Assembly (NCBI GenBank): GCA_016792565.1
Contig: JAEUMK010000051.1
Location: 1 to 33,208 of the forward strand
Length of the DNA stretch: 33,208 bases
From: Alphaproteobacteria bacterium
GTDB lineage: Bacteria; Pseudomonadota; Alphaproteobacteria; Micropepsales; Micropepsaceae
Direction: 5' to 3'
In this document: positions 1-9,191 of the stretch, one piece after another
Layout of the letters: each line of letters opens with the position of its first letter
How positions within the stretch are numbered: position 1 is the first letter of the stretch
The notes under the pieces: generated by a model
What the model was told of the DNA's origin: nothing
The model's input: the letters and a program-made list of their open reading frames with translations, nothing else
The model's database searches: none
Position numbers and translations under genes: made by a program

Positions 1-17
1 CCTCCGCTTGCCTCGCC

Positions 18-1247
18 CTAGCGGGCAACGGCAGCGTCCCGCTTCAACAGAACCACTTTGCCACCGCCCCCGGCGCAATGCGCGGCCCAAGTCGCCATAA
101 GTTTCCGGCGCTTATCAAGCAGATCGGTTCGCCGATACGCCGCCTCCACCGCATTGCCGACAGCATGCGCCAGCGCCGCCTCGGCGACCTCGCGCGGCGC
201 GTTGGTCCGCTCGGCGGCAAAGTCCCGGAATGACGACCGGAACCCGTGCGGCACGAAATCCAGTTTCAACCGGCGCATCGCCATCAGCAGCGTCATTTGC
301 GACAGCGGCTTGCCCGGCTTCGCCTCAAACACGAAATCGCCCTTGCCGGAATGCGCCGCCCGGCGCGCCTTGAACAGCGCCAGCGCGCGCGGCGACAGCG
401 GCACCGCATGGGGCTTGCCGCCCTTCATCCGCTCGCCCAGCACCGTCCAGATCGCCTTGTCCAGATCGACCTCGGCCCAACGCGCGCCCAGCACCTCACC
501 CGTGCGCGCGGCGCAAAGGATCAGCACTTCCAGCGCTGCCTTGGTCGCATCGCTCGCGCCCGTCTCGGCAAGGCGCGACAGGAAGGCCGGAATCTCGGCA
601 TAGGGCATCGCCGGTTGATGCCGCTTTTCACGCGGCACCTTGGGCAGAGCGCGCGCCAGTTCATGCGTCGGGCTGCCCGTCTCGCGCCAGCCCTTCGCCC
701 GCGCATAGTCCAGCACCAGCCCGATGCGGTGCTTCACCCGCCGCGCGGTCTCTGCCTTCTCCGTCCAGATCGGCGTCAGAACGTCCATGACGTCAGCCGA
801 CGACACGGCATGCACAGGCATCCCCCCGATCTTGGGGAAGGCGTAAGCCTCCAGCGAGGAAAGCCATTGGGCGCGGTGCTTCTCATTCCGCCACTTGCCC
901 TTGCGCAAGTCGTGGCATTCCAGCGCCGCCGCCTTGAACGTGGTCCCGCCCGCCAGCGCGATGCGCGCCCGCTTCGCGGCGATGGGATCGCCCCCGGCCC
1001 GCGCCAGCTTGCGATTGGCTTCGGCGGCTTCGCGCGCCTCGCCCAGCTTTACCAGCGCCAGCGGACCGACGCCGATATCCCGCCGCCGCCCATGCACCAT
1101 AAGCCGTTGCACCCAGCGCGCTGCGCCGCTCGGATCAACTTCCAGATACAGTCCGTTGCCGTCGGCATGCCGCCCCGGCGCTGGCTTGCGCAGATGCGCC
1201 GCCGTCAGCCGCTTTTCCTGATGCTTCCCTCTGGCTTTGCCCGGCAT
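18..1247 (-). CDS. P4-type tyrosine recombinase (integrase)
   Basis: Site-specific recombinase of the phage-integrase family, expected to insert and excise a genomic island or integrative element. The N-terminus carries an Arm-DNA-binding domain of the DUF4102 type (GLYLEVDPSGAARW, about residues 30-90). A SAM-like core-binding domain follows, then a C-terminal catalytic domain. Catalytic residues are visible: Arg near residue 248 (AARTGEVLGARW), a Lys in the following beta hairpin (GGKPHAVPLS), the HGFR box, a late His (ALAHAVGN) and the Tyr nucleophile in AAYRRTDLLDKR. The length of about 409 aa is normal and the gene looks intact. The ATG at 1247 has a GGGGAC Shine-Dalgarno element; an in-frame GTG at 1268 is the alternative start. 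The element it belongs to probably lies left of the window, since no other phage or conjugation gene is seen to the right. Confidence 0.9.
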   Translation of the reverse strand: MPGKARGKHQEKRLTAAHLRKPAPGRHADGNGLYLEVDPSGAARWVQRLMVHGRRRDIGVGPLALVKLGEAREAAEANRKLARAGGDPIAAKRARIALAGGTTFKAAALECHDLRKGKWRNEKHRAQWLSSLEAYAFPKIGGMPVHAVSSADVMDVLTPIWTEKAETARRVKHRIGLVLDYARAKGWRETGSPTHELARALPKVPREKRHQPAMPYAEIPAFLSRLAETGASDATKAALEVLILCAARTGEVLGARWAEVDLDKAIWTVLGERMKGGKPHAVPLSPRALALFKARRAAHSGKGDFVFEAKPGKPLSQMTLLMAMRRLKLDFVPHGFRSSFRDFAAERTNAPREVAEAALAHAVGNAVEAAYRRTDLLDKRRKLMATWAAHCAGGGGKVVLLKRDAAVAR

Positions 1248-1497
1248 CGCCGTCCCCGATAACCCCACAACTTACCCCACACTCTAATGCGTATAGGGGC
1301 GGACGACAACGGGCGATCAGGAACGCGCGATCTTTCTATCCGCTAATACTTTACATGCATTTCGGCGACATGGGCGGACAATGCCGAATGCCCGGAAACG
1401 CGGAATTATGCGGACTCCGGCTCCGCCATCTCCCCAAAGAAATCGCCGGGCCACGGCCAAAAAAGCGCAGCGGCGTTGTGGTCCCCGGCGGTCGCTG
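1248..1497. other. Intergenic region upstream of integrase; possible attachment-site remnant
   Basis: This 250-base non-coding stretch contains a small hairpin at 1410-1426 (arms GCGGA and TCCGC, 7-base loop). The hairpin runs into CTCCGCCA at 1421-1428, which resembles the 3' end of several tRNA genes. P4-type integrases commonly use tRNA 3' ends as attachment cores and lie next to them. Two similar GGGCGGAC-x-A-x-AA motifs near 1297 and 1373 could be arm-type integrase sites. No complete tRNA is present, so the att assignment is only a suggestion. Confidence 0.2.
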
Positions 1498-1878
1498 TCA
1501 GGTCGCCGCCTTCACCCATTGGACGACCAGTTCGCCGATATCAGGAGTGTGAGTATCCAGCATCGCGCGGTCCTTCACGGACAGAACGCCGCGATCAGGA
1601 GTAGCCCAGGCGATCAGGCCTGTCGGGTCGCCGAATGAAAGGTCCACAATGGATTTCATCTTGGCACCACGATGGAAGACGAGTCCGAGGCGATGTCCTG
1701 GACGCAGGCGCATCGTCACACGGTCCTCGCCAATCCAGAAAAAGCTCGGCGCGTTCCACTTGATGGGCTCGCCAATGCCATCGTCAGCCGCAAGAATAGC
1801 CGTTCTGAGTACGACGATCTCGTCCTTCCTTTGATGACTAAGCAGGGCGAGAAATCGATCCACCTCGTCCGAGGACAT
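1498..1878 (-). CDS. DUF1801 (YdhG-like) domain protein
   Basis: Small soluble protein of 126 aa with the DUF1801/YdhG signature: EPIKWNAPSFFWIGEDRVTMRLRPG in the centre, followed by a hydrophobic GLVFHRGAKMK strand. Members are small and mostly uncharacterised, and no reaction can be assigned. The reading frame stays open upstream to 2046, but that extension (SRSRRAGLSRS...) looks like GC-rich noise. The ATG at 1878 is preceded by GGGAAAG, and the DUF1801 domain begins soon after it, so I start there. It is a single gene downstream of a methyltransferase on the same strand, with a 356-base gap between them, so an operon is unlikely. Family assignment is fairly sure; function is unknown. Confidence 0.75.
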   Translation of the reverse strand: MSSDEVDRFLALLSHQRKDEIVVLRTAILAADDGIGEPIKWNAPSFFWIGEDRVTMRLRPGHRLGLVFHRGAKMKSIVDLSFGDPTGLIAWATPDRGVLSVKDRAMLDTHTPDIGELVVQWVKAAT

Positions 1879-2234
1879 CAGATCACTTTCCCGTCGATCC
1901 GTGAGGCGCTGCGATTTCGCCTGCAGAATGCCCGCGGTGGCGTGTCTTTCTTCTTCGCCGCACGGCAGCAATCGCACTCGCTTCGGCTCAAGGCGGTGGC
2001 TCCCTGCCGACCGGGATAGTCCGGCCCTGCGGCTCCGGGACAACACGCCCAGTCGAGACGCGCAACGAGCGGTGGTGCTGCATCCGGCTTTCGGTGCCCC
2101 GGCGTCTCTTTGGTGCCCGCGACAACTCGGCGCTCCAGGTGCTCTCTGTCGCCGAGCGACCGCGCGGATGAGGAAAATCCGTCAAAGGGCGCACAGCATC
2201 GGCTCGCAGCAACGGAACCGACCATCTTGGATCT
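1879..2234. other. Non-coding stretch, nothing recognised
   Basis: 356 bases between the DUF1801 gene and the methyltransferase gene. Open frames exist on both strands, but their translations are Arg/Pro/Cys-rich and resemble no family known to me. I see no tRNA, strong terminator or clear promoter. It may hold the DUF1801 promoter or be decayed DNA at the edge of the integrated element. Confidence 0.4.
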
Positions 2235-2990
2235 TCAGTCGCCAGCCTTCCTGGCAATGTAGTAGCCATAGCTAAAGTGAGCCTTGTAGCGCTCGTAGAG
2301 CGCAATCTCGCGCCTGTAGTCTTCGACCAAAGCACGTGCCGCCTCGCTGTGTCCGTGCTCCTCCAGAAAGCCGGCGAACCTCCGTTCGATCGGCCTGTAG
2401 AAATTGTCCAGCCAGCACTGCTCGGGAAGCGCGATGTACCCCACGGGCGAGAAGCCGTGCTTTTCGAGCACGCCCAGCTTAGCGGATGCCGTATCCACTT
2501 CGCTGTACTCGCGCTCCCAGTACGCCTGCAGTTCCGAGGGCCGGGTGTGGGTCAGCCAGGTGAGCTCCGAAACGGCCAGGATGCCGTCGGGCTTCAGGTG
2601 TTTGCGCCAGGCTGCGACGCCAGCTTCGAAGCCCATGTTGTAGATGGCGCCTTCAGACCAGATCGCATCAAGCTCGGCCGCGCCGAAGGGAAGCGCGTCC
2701 ATCGATGCCGCAATGAGCGTGACGCGGTGCCCCGCACCGATTCGATTCGCCTCTGCCTCCAGTTTCGCAAGAAACTCCGGCACGAGGTCCACCGCCGTGA
2801 TGTGCGCATCGAGCTGCTGCGCCAAGACCAGCGTGGACGTACCGGTGCCACAGCCGATATCGGCGATCTTCAGGTTCCTGGCCGACGACAAGCCGGACAG
2901 GGCTATCGACATGCGCGTCTCCGCCTCCCCACCGGGGCCTTGCCGGGTCACGCCCTTGTTGAGATCGACGATCAATTGAAGGGCGTTCAT
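2235..2990 (-). CDS. Class I SAM-dependent methyltransferase
   Basis: Predicted cytosolic methyltransferase of 251 aa. Motif I is clear (IADIGCGTGTSTLVLA, about residues 42-57), with the acidic end of strand 2 (ITAVDLVPEF), motif II/III (ASMDALPFGAAELDAIWSEGAIYNMGF) and a motif IV-like strand (LKPDGILAVSELTWL). These are typical of the Methyltransf_11/25 Rossmann fold. The C-terminal part (CWLDNFYRPIERRFAGFLEEHG) resembles bacterial small-molecule methyltransferases of the UbiE/YodH type, but the substrate cannot be read from sequence. The ATG at 2990 has only a weak GAGAG-type ribosome site. It stands alone, between the katG terminator region and a non-coding stretch. Confidence 0.85.
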   Translation of the reverse strand: MNALQLIVDLNKGVTRQGPGGEAETRMSIALSGLSSARNLKIADIGCGTGTSTLVLAQQLDAHITAVDLVPEFLAKLEAEANRIGAGHRVTLIAASMDALPFGAAELDAIWSEGAIYNMGFEAGVAAWRKHLKPDGILAVSELTWLTHTRPSELQAYWEREYSEVDTASAKLGVLEKHGFSPVGYIALPEQCWLDNFYRPIERRFAGFLEEHGHSEAARALVEDYRREIALYERYKAHFSYGYYIARKAGD

Positions 2991-3328
2991 GCTCTGGGTC
3001 TCTCATCCGGAGGGTCGACCGCGCAGGCCGCCCGACAAATTTCCGCATGGGTCGCACGGCGCGCGGAAGCCGACAATGCGCGCGGTCGCTTGGCGCAGCG
3101 CGGAGGTCGCGAGCCCCCCATGGAAATGCGGCGAGGTCCGCTCGGCCATGCATCGCATGCGAGCGGCGAATGGCCGAAAAGCGACTTCCTCAACCGCCCG
3201 ATCGGCAGGCGTCGGGGACCGCTGACCCGCAGGCCGAAGCGTCCGCAAGCGCTCGGCTGAAGCATGTGCGGACGGCAACGCCCGGGCGCGGCCGGATGTC
3301 GGCCGTGCCCGGGCGTGTTCCGGGACGA
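2991..3328. other. Intergenic region between methyltransferase and katG
   Basis: 338 bases without a convincing gene. The left part should hold the promoter of the leftward methyltransferase gene, but no clear -35/-10 pair is seen. The right part holds the katG terminator hairpin, listed separately. Several open frames cross it, but all are shadows without recognisable domains. Confidence 0.5.
3278..3316 (-). terminator. Hairpin terminator downstream of katG
   Basis: A 17-bp inverted repeat (arms 3278-3294 and 3300-3316, one G/T-type mismatch, 5-base loop) starts 12 bases after the katG stop. Such a long GC stem directly behind a stop codon is typical of a transcription terminator. A strong U-tract is missing, so it may act mainly by stabilising the 3' end or together with Rho. 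Confidence 0.7.
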
Positions 3329-5542
<2,214 letters not shown>

Positions 5543-5562
5543 TCAGAGCGGGCCGAGCTTTA

Positions 5563-5600
5563 TTAGAATTATTCTAAGTACGATCCGCGCCCGGTTGCAA
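5563..5600 (-). promoter_or_regulatory. katG promoter with Irr/PerR-like operator
   Basis: Reading leftwards, a -35 box TTGCAA (5595-5600) and a -10 box TAGAAT (5571-5576) are separated by 18 bases. The -10 lies inside the perfect palindrome TTAGAATTATTCTAA (5563-5577). It has the 7-1-7 form of PerR boxes and contains the TTAGAA-N3-TTCTAA core of the rhizobial Irr (iron control element) motif. A repressor bound there would block RNA polymerase. The regulator gene is not in this window. Confidence 0.7.
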
Positions 5601-5737
5601 GGTGATTCCGAGTGGCCGGCCGCCGGTGTCTTCCCCTTGCTGGCCGAGGAAAATTAACCACTGCCCGGCGAATGTTCCTGCGCCAGACCAACCAGGGTGC
5701 CCGCGACCGGGCGCTTCCAACATCAGGACGATCCCTC

Positions 5738-5977
5738 ATGTTCCTCACCGCCACCGAGGCCCGCACGAAGTGGTGCCCTTTTGTCAGGATCGAGGGCTCC
5801 AACCGCTTCGACAACACGCTGAACGACGGCTTCGTCAACACGCCCTCGCCCTATCACTGCATCGCCGAGGAGTGCATGCAGTGGCGCGAGGTTCGCGGCC
5901 ACCTCAAGCAGGGGGTTCTGACCGCCATGAAAGACCACGGCTTCTGCGGCGTCGGGATCAAGCCGGATTTCGACTGA
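5738..5977 (+). CDS. Small four-cysteine protein (79 aa), phage-like family
   Basis: Hypothetical protein, probably starting at the ATG at 5738, which has AGGA upstream. The frame is open further 5', but that part is Arg-rich and unlike a protein. Four cysteines stand out: Cys13 in TKWCPF, Cys41 and Cys46 in YHCIAEECMQWRE, and Cys70 in HGFCGVG. The pattern WCPF...C-x4-C-MxWR...YCG resembles small proteins I know from tailed-phage and alphaproteobacterial genomes. Four cysteines could bind zinc or an iron-sulfur cluster, but this is not shown. It lies 31 bases before the globin gene on the same strand and divergent from katG. The neighbours suggest a redox or peroxide context; function is unknown. 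Confidence 0.75.
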   Translation: MFLTATEARTKWCPFVRIEGSNRFDNTLNDGFVNTPSPYHCIAEECMQWREVRGHLKQGVLTAMKDHGFCGVGIKPDFD

Positions 5978-6008
5978 CAAACCCGCTCGGTGCGCCTAGT
6001 CTTTTTTC

Positions 6009-6401
6009 ATGGACGCCGGGATCATCATGCAAACCATCGAGGCGGTCGGCGCGCGCTGCGCCGACCCGGTGCCTCTGGTCTACGAACGGCTCTTCGCCGC
6101 GCATCCCGACTTCGCGCCGCTCTTCCGCAACGATCATTCGGGCGCGGCGCGCGGCCACATGTTCACCACGGCGATCGAAACCCTGATGGATCTGCTGGCG
6201 GACGACGCCTACGCCTCGCACATGCTCCAGGCCGAGCGGACCAACCATGCAAATCTTGGCGTCGCGACCGATCTCTTCACGGCCTTCTACGGCGCCACGG
6301 CCGAAGCCTTCCGCGACATTCTTGGACCCGACTGGACCGGCGAGGCGGACGCCGCCTGGCGCACCCTGATCGTCAGGATCGACGCGCTCTCCGCCGCCTG
6401 A
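6009..6401 (+). CDS. Single-domain globin-like protein
   Basis: 130-aa protein with the globin fold. The CD region shows HPDFAPLFRND (residues 32-42). His80 in ERTNHANLGV is the expected proximal F8 heme ligand, and helices G-H (LFTAFYGATAEAFRDILGPDWTGEADAAWRTLI) fit bacterial flavohemoglobin-type globins without the reductase domain. It would bind heme and could sense or detoxify O2, NO or peroxide; no specific activity can be assigned. No good Shine-Dalgarno site precedes the ATG at 6009. The ATG at 6027 (MQTIEAVG) is a plausible alternative start. It probably forms an operon with the four-Cys protein upstream and possibly the cupin downstream. Confidence 0.8.
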   Translation: MDAGIIMQTIEAVGARCADPVPLVYERLFAAHPDFAPLFRNDHSGAARGHMFTTAIETLMDLLADDAYASHMLQAERTNHANLGVATDLFTAFYGATAEAFRDILGPDWTGEADAAWRTLIVRIDALSAA

Positions 6402-6482
6402 CTCAGAGCGGTCGCCGCACGCCGCCAGGATCATCGTGGACGAACGCCCAGCGCGAACCTAGAAGTTGGAAAGGCTGAACGG

Positions 6483-6878
6483 ATGAAGGGTTTTGTCGGC
6501 GACATCGAGAAGCTCACCGAGGAGAATGGCGACTTTCGCCGGGTTCTCTACACCGGGCACAACCTTCAGCTGGTGCTCATGGCGATCCAGCCCGGCGATG
6601 AGATCGGCGAGGAAGTCCACGAGGATCGCGACCAGTTCTTCCGGATCGAGGGCGGCGAAGGCGAGGTGTGGATTGATGGCGTCTGCAACAAGGTGAAGGC
6701 GGATGACGGCATCGTCGTGCCGCAGGGCGCCCGCCACAACGTCGTCAGCACTGGAAGCGAGCCGCTCCGGCTCTATACGATCTACGGGCCGCCCGAACAT
6801 ATCGACGGCACGGTCCATGCGACCTGCGCCGAGGCCGCGCAGGCTCACGAGCACTTTGACGGAAAGACGACGGAATAG
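6483..6878 (+). CDS. Cupin-domain protein
   Basis: 131-aa single-domain cupin. Motif 1 is GDEIGEEVHEDRDQFFRIEGGEGEVWIDG (about residues 38-66), with Glu and His replacing the usual His-x-His pair. Motif 2 is IVVPQGARHNVVSTG (about 80-94), so metal binding is likely. Proteins like this are widespread in Proteobacteria and annotated only as cupins. Substrate and activity are unknown. It lies 81 bases after the globin gene on the same strand, within the redox-related stretch between katG and the peroxiredoxin. Confidence 0.85.
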   Translation: MKGFVGDIEKLTEENGDFRRVLYTGHNLQLVLMAIQPGDEIGEEVHEDRDQFFRIEGGEGEVWIDGVCNKVKADDGIVVPQGARHNVVSTGSEPLRLYTIYGPPEHIDGTVHATCAEAAQAHEHFDGKTTE

Positions 6879-6948
6879 CTTCGTCGCCGCCGATCGACGG
6901 GAAGGCGGCACCGGCCCGCCGCCCGCCGGGCATCCGAACCGGGGATCT

Positions 6949-6973
6949 GGCCGCCCCTCATCTGCAGGCGGCC
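6949..6973 (+). terminator. Small GC hairpin between cupin and peroxiredoxin genes
   Basis: GGCCGCC (6949-6955) and GGCGGCC (6967-6973) can pair around an 11-base loop, 71 bases after the cupin stop. It may be a weak terminator separating the cupin and peroxiredoxin transcripts. No U-tract follows. Confidence 0.3.
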
Positions 6974-7042
6974 CGGCGGCGTAGCTCCAGCGGACGGTGC
7001 GCCGTGCCGTCGTTGTCATGACCCAGCAAGGGGCGGCCCGCC

Positions 7043-7576
7043 ATGAACCGATCTGTCAGCCTGCTCGCCGTCGCCGCCTTCATGATCCTGCCGGCGCGGG
7101 CCGAGCTGGCGGTCGGCGCCGACGCGCCGGCCTTCACGGCGCCCGCGACGCTCGGCGGTAGCGAATTCACCTTCTCCCTTGCCGAGGCGTTGAAGTCCGG
7201 GCCGGTCGTGCTCTACTTCTATCCTGCCGCCTTCACGAAGGGCTGCACCATTGAGGCGCACGACTTCGCCGAGGCGACCGATGCCTTCAAGGCACTCGGC
7301 GCGACCGTGATCGGCGTCTCGGCCGACGACATCGCGACACTCAATGAGTTCTCGGTTTCGGAGTGCCGCAGCAAGTTCGCGGTCGCCTCCGACAGGGACC
7401 GGGCGATCATGACGGCCTACGATGCGGTGCTGGAGGCCAAGCCTGACCTCGCGGACCGCACCTCCTATGTCATCTCGCCCGAGGGCAAGATCCTCTTCGT
7501 TCACTCCGCACTCGACCCCACCGGCCATGTCGAGAAAACGATGGCGGCCGTCAAGACATGGCAGGCCTCACGTTGA
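7043..7576 (+). CDS. Exported peroxiredoxin (AhpC/TSA, BCP-like)
   Basis: 177-aa thiol peroxidase with an N-terminal signal peptide (MNRSVSLLAVAAFMILPARA, cleavage near residue 20), so it should act in the periplasm on hydrogen or organic peroxides. The peroxidatic Cys68 sits in FYPAAFTKGCTIEAHDF with the usual Thr three residues before it. Arg in ASDRDRAIM fits the active site. A second cysteine, Cys108 (SVSECRSKF), is a candidate resolving residue. The Cys five residues after the peroxidatic one in E. coli BCP is replaced by His. AGCAAGGGG precedes the ATG. The 3' end overlaps the convergent nrsF-like gene by 9 bases. Confidence 0.9.
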   Translation: MNRSVSLLAVAAFMILPARAELAVGADAPAFTAPATLGGSEFTFSLAEALKSGPVVLYFYPAAFTKGCTIEAHDFAEATDAFKALGATVIGVSADDIATLNEFSVSECRSKFAVASDRDRAIMTAYDAVLEAKPDLADRTSYVISPEGKILFVHSALDPTGHVEKTMAAVKTWQASR

Positions 7577-8236
7577 GGCCCTGAGCGCGCTGCGCCCTGC
7601 CGCGGCGCCCGATCCCGACGACAGCGCGACGATCAGCATCACCGCTGCGACGTGCCAGATGACGTCCATGATGCGGGCGTCGCCTTCGTGGAAAAGCTCC
7701 AGCGCCGCCGAGGCGAGCGAAGCGACCGCCAGCCCGCCCATCGCGGCCGTCTGGACGGGGCGGATCAGGCGGCCGTGGCGCAGCATCGCCAGCATCGGCA
7801 GTCCGACCAGAAGGCTGATGAGCACGATCGCCAGGAAGCAGTCGAACGCCTCGCCAAACTCCAGTCCAGCCGGTCCCTGCCGCAGCCACTCGGCATAGCA
7901 GCCGAGCCCGAGCCCAGAGGCCCAGAGCAGCGCCACCGGCAGCGGCAGCAGCGCCCAGCCGCGAGACGTGCCCGGGATCGCGAGGTGAAAGGCCGCATAG
8001 GTGGCGGCGACGCCGGTCGCCCCAGCGGCAAGAATCGACAGCCAGCCGCCAGGCTCGGCCAGCGCTTCGGCCAGACCGGGGCGAAGGCCATGATAGGCGA
8101 TGATGGCCGCCATCGCCGCCAGCGCGCCCAGCAGCCAGACCGTCGCGCGCAGGGCGGGCGGCGCCAGACGCCGCACCGGGCGGGCGTCCAGCGCCAGCCG
8201 CGCGATCAGGTCGTCCGTATCCAAGTCGCCGGCCAC
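7568..8236 (-). CDS. nrsF: NrsF-family (DUF1109) membrane anti-sigma factor
   Basis: 222-aa integral membrane protein with about six hydrophobic helices. The short N-terminal cytosolic segment (MAGDLDTDDLIARLALDARPVRRL) is the hallmark of DUF1109/NrsF proteins. In Caulobacter, NrsF holds the ECF sigma factor SigF at the membrane and releases it under chromate, cadmium or similar stress, with two conserved cysteines involved. Two cysteines are present here at 113 (LGCYAEW) and 133 (AFDCFLA), plausible sensing residues. It begins with GTG three bases after the sigma stop codon, so the two are translationally coupled. Its 3' end overlaps the convergent peroxiredoxin gene. Confidence 0.9.
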   Translation of the reverse strand: MAGDLDTDDLIARLALDARPVRRLAPPALRATVWLLGALAAMAAIIAYHGLRPGLAEALAEPGGWLSILAAGATGVAATYAAFHLAIPGTSRGWALLPLPVALLWASGLGLGCYAEWLRQGPAGLEFGEAFDCFLAIVLISLLVGLPMLAMLRHGRLIRPVQTAAMGGLAVASLASAALELFHEGDARIMDVIWHVAAVMLIVALSSGSGAAAGRSALRAST

Positions 8237-8239
8237 GGC

Positions 8240-8800
8240 CTACTCCTTCAATCCGCCGAAGCGGCGTCTCAGCGCCGCCACGGCCCGGTGCGTCGCAACC
8301 TTCAGCGAGCCGATCGACTGGCCGCTGATGGCCGAGGCTTCTGCAAGGGACAGTTCCTTCAACTTCGTCAGTTCCAGCGCGCTGCGCTGCGCGGCCGGCA
8401 GCGCGGCGATCGCCGCCTGCAGTTCCGCCGCCGTCAGCACGCCATCTGGCTTATTCGCCGCATCGCCATCGGAAGTTACTTCCGACGCCTCGTCCAGCGG
8501 GGCATGATACCCGGCCCGCCGCAGCGCGGTCAGTCTGTCCGAAATCCGGCGGCGGGCGATCGTCACCAGCCAAGGCCGGAACGGGCGCGAGGGATCGTAG
8601 GTCGCCCGCGCCTTGTGGATGGTCACCAGGATATCCTGCACCGCGTCTTCGGCGTCTTCCGACGTCGGCAGGCGGCGCCTGCAGAAACGCCGCAGAGGCA
8701 CCAGGAGTTCGCGCAGCAATTCGGCATAGCGCACGCGGTCTCCGTCCTGCGCCTCGCGCATGAACGCTCGCCAGCGCGCGTCGATGTCGTCGTCGATCAC
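8240..8800 (-). CDS. sigF: ECF sigma factor, SigF-like
   Basis: 186-aa extracytoplasmic-function sigma factor. Region 2 covers about residues 5-75, including AEDAVQDILVTIHKARATYDPSRPFRPWLVTIARRRI, where the DAVQD helix binds core polymerase. Region 4 is AAIAALPAAQRSALELTKLKELSLAEASAISGQSIGSLKVATHRA near the C-terminus. No ATG precedes region 2 within the plausible frame, so I choose GTG at 8800 (VIDDDIDARW). An ATG at 8761 would cut into region 2.1, and the much longer open frame to 9322 is antisense to bufA/bufB. It is coupled to the NrsF-like anti-sigma and divergent from the bufferin operon, its likely target. No GTAACC/CGAA promoter faces its own gene. Confidence 0.92.
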   Translation of the reverse strand: MIDDDIDARWRAFMREAQDGDRVRYAELLRELLVPLRRFCRRRLPTSEDAEDAVQDILVTIHKARATYDPSRPFRPWLVTIARRRISDRLTALRRAGYHAPLDEASEVTSDGDAANKPDGVLTAAELQAAIAALPAAQRSALELTKLKELSLAEASAISGQSIGSLKVATHRAVAALRRRFGGLKE

Positions 8801-8809
8801 GAAGCGACC

Positions 8810-8835
8810 GTAACCTTTCGGCGCAAGCGCGCGAA
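8810..8835 (+). promoter_or_regulatory. SigF-type ECF promoter of the bufferin operon
   Basis: GTAACC at 8810-8815 and CGAA at 8832-8835, with exactly 16 bases between, match the -35/-10 pair I recall for Caulobacter SigF-controlled promoters. The site faces bufA and lies between the divergent sigF and bufA genes, giving a leader of roughly 60 bases. The bases are seen directly; the matching consensus is from memory of the literature. Confidence 0.8.
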
Positions 8836-8905
8836 CTGCTCTTCGGAAGCGCCGCGAGCGGACGGTCCGACCGCGTCTTCCGCGCCATGAAATGGAGCAA
8901 ACCCC

Positions 8906-9169
8906 GTGAAAGTCCAGACCCTCGCCGCCCTTGCCATCGCCGCTGCCTTCGCTGCACCGGCCTTCGCCGAAGACATGCCCGCCTCGGACACGGCGAAGAA
9001 CGAGAAGTGCTACGGCGTCGCCAAGGCCGGCAGCAACGACTGCGCCTCGGCCGGCAACAATTCCTGCGCCGGCACCTCGAAGGCCGACGGCGACAAGACC
9101 GCCTGGATCTATGTTCCCGCCGGTCTCTGCACGAAGCTGGTCGGCGGCTCGCTCGAGCCGAAGGCCTGA
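8906..9169 (+). CDS. bufA: Bufferin precursor peptide BufA (DUF2282)
   Basis: 87-aa secreted Cys-rich peptide. A Sec signal peptide ends at AFA-ED (residues 19-23). The mature part has four cysteines: Cys35 ([10 protein letters not shown]), Cys46 (NDCAS), Cys54 (SCAGTSK) and Cys75 (GLCTK). This is the DUF2282 pattern. Such peptides are ribosomally made and modified on cysteines by a DUF692/MNIO enzyme; characterised bufferins bind copper and protect the periplasm. The start is GTG at 8906 with GGAG 8 bases upstream; initiation within the signal peptide fits. It is first in the operon, about 70 bases after the SigF-type promoter and 22 bases before bufB. The family call is firm; the metal bound by this peptide is not known. 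Confidence 0.93.
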   Translation: MKVQTLAALAIAAAFAAPAFAEDMPASDTAKNEKCYGVAKAGSNDCASAGNNSCAGTSKADGDKTAWIYVPAGLCTKLVGGSLEPKA

Positions 9170-9191
9170 GGCGATGCGGGAGGACGCCGCC

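Noticed and set aside
1878-2225. Minus-strand open frame upstream of the DUF1801 gene
   Set aside because: Composition is noise-like, with no domain and no ribosome site.
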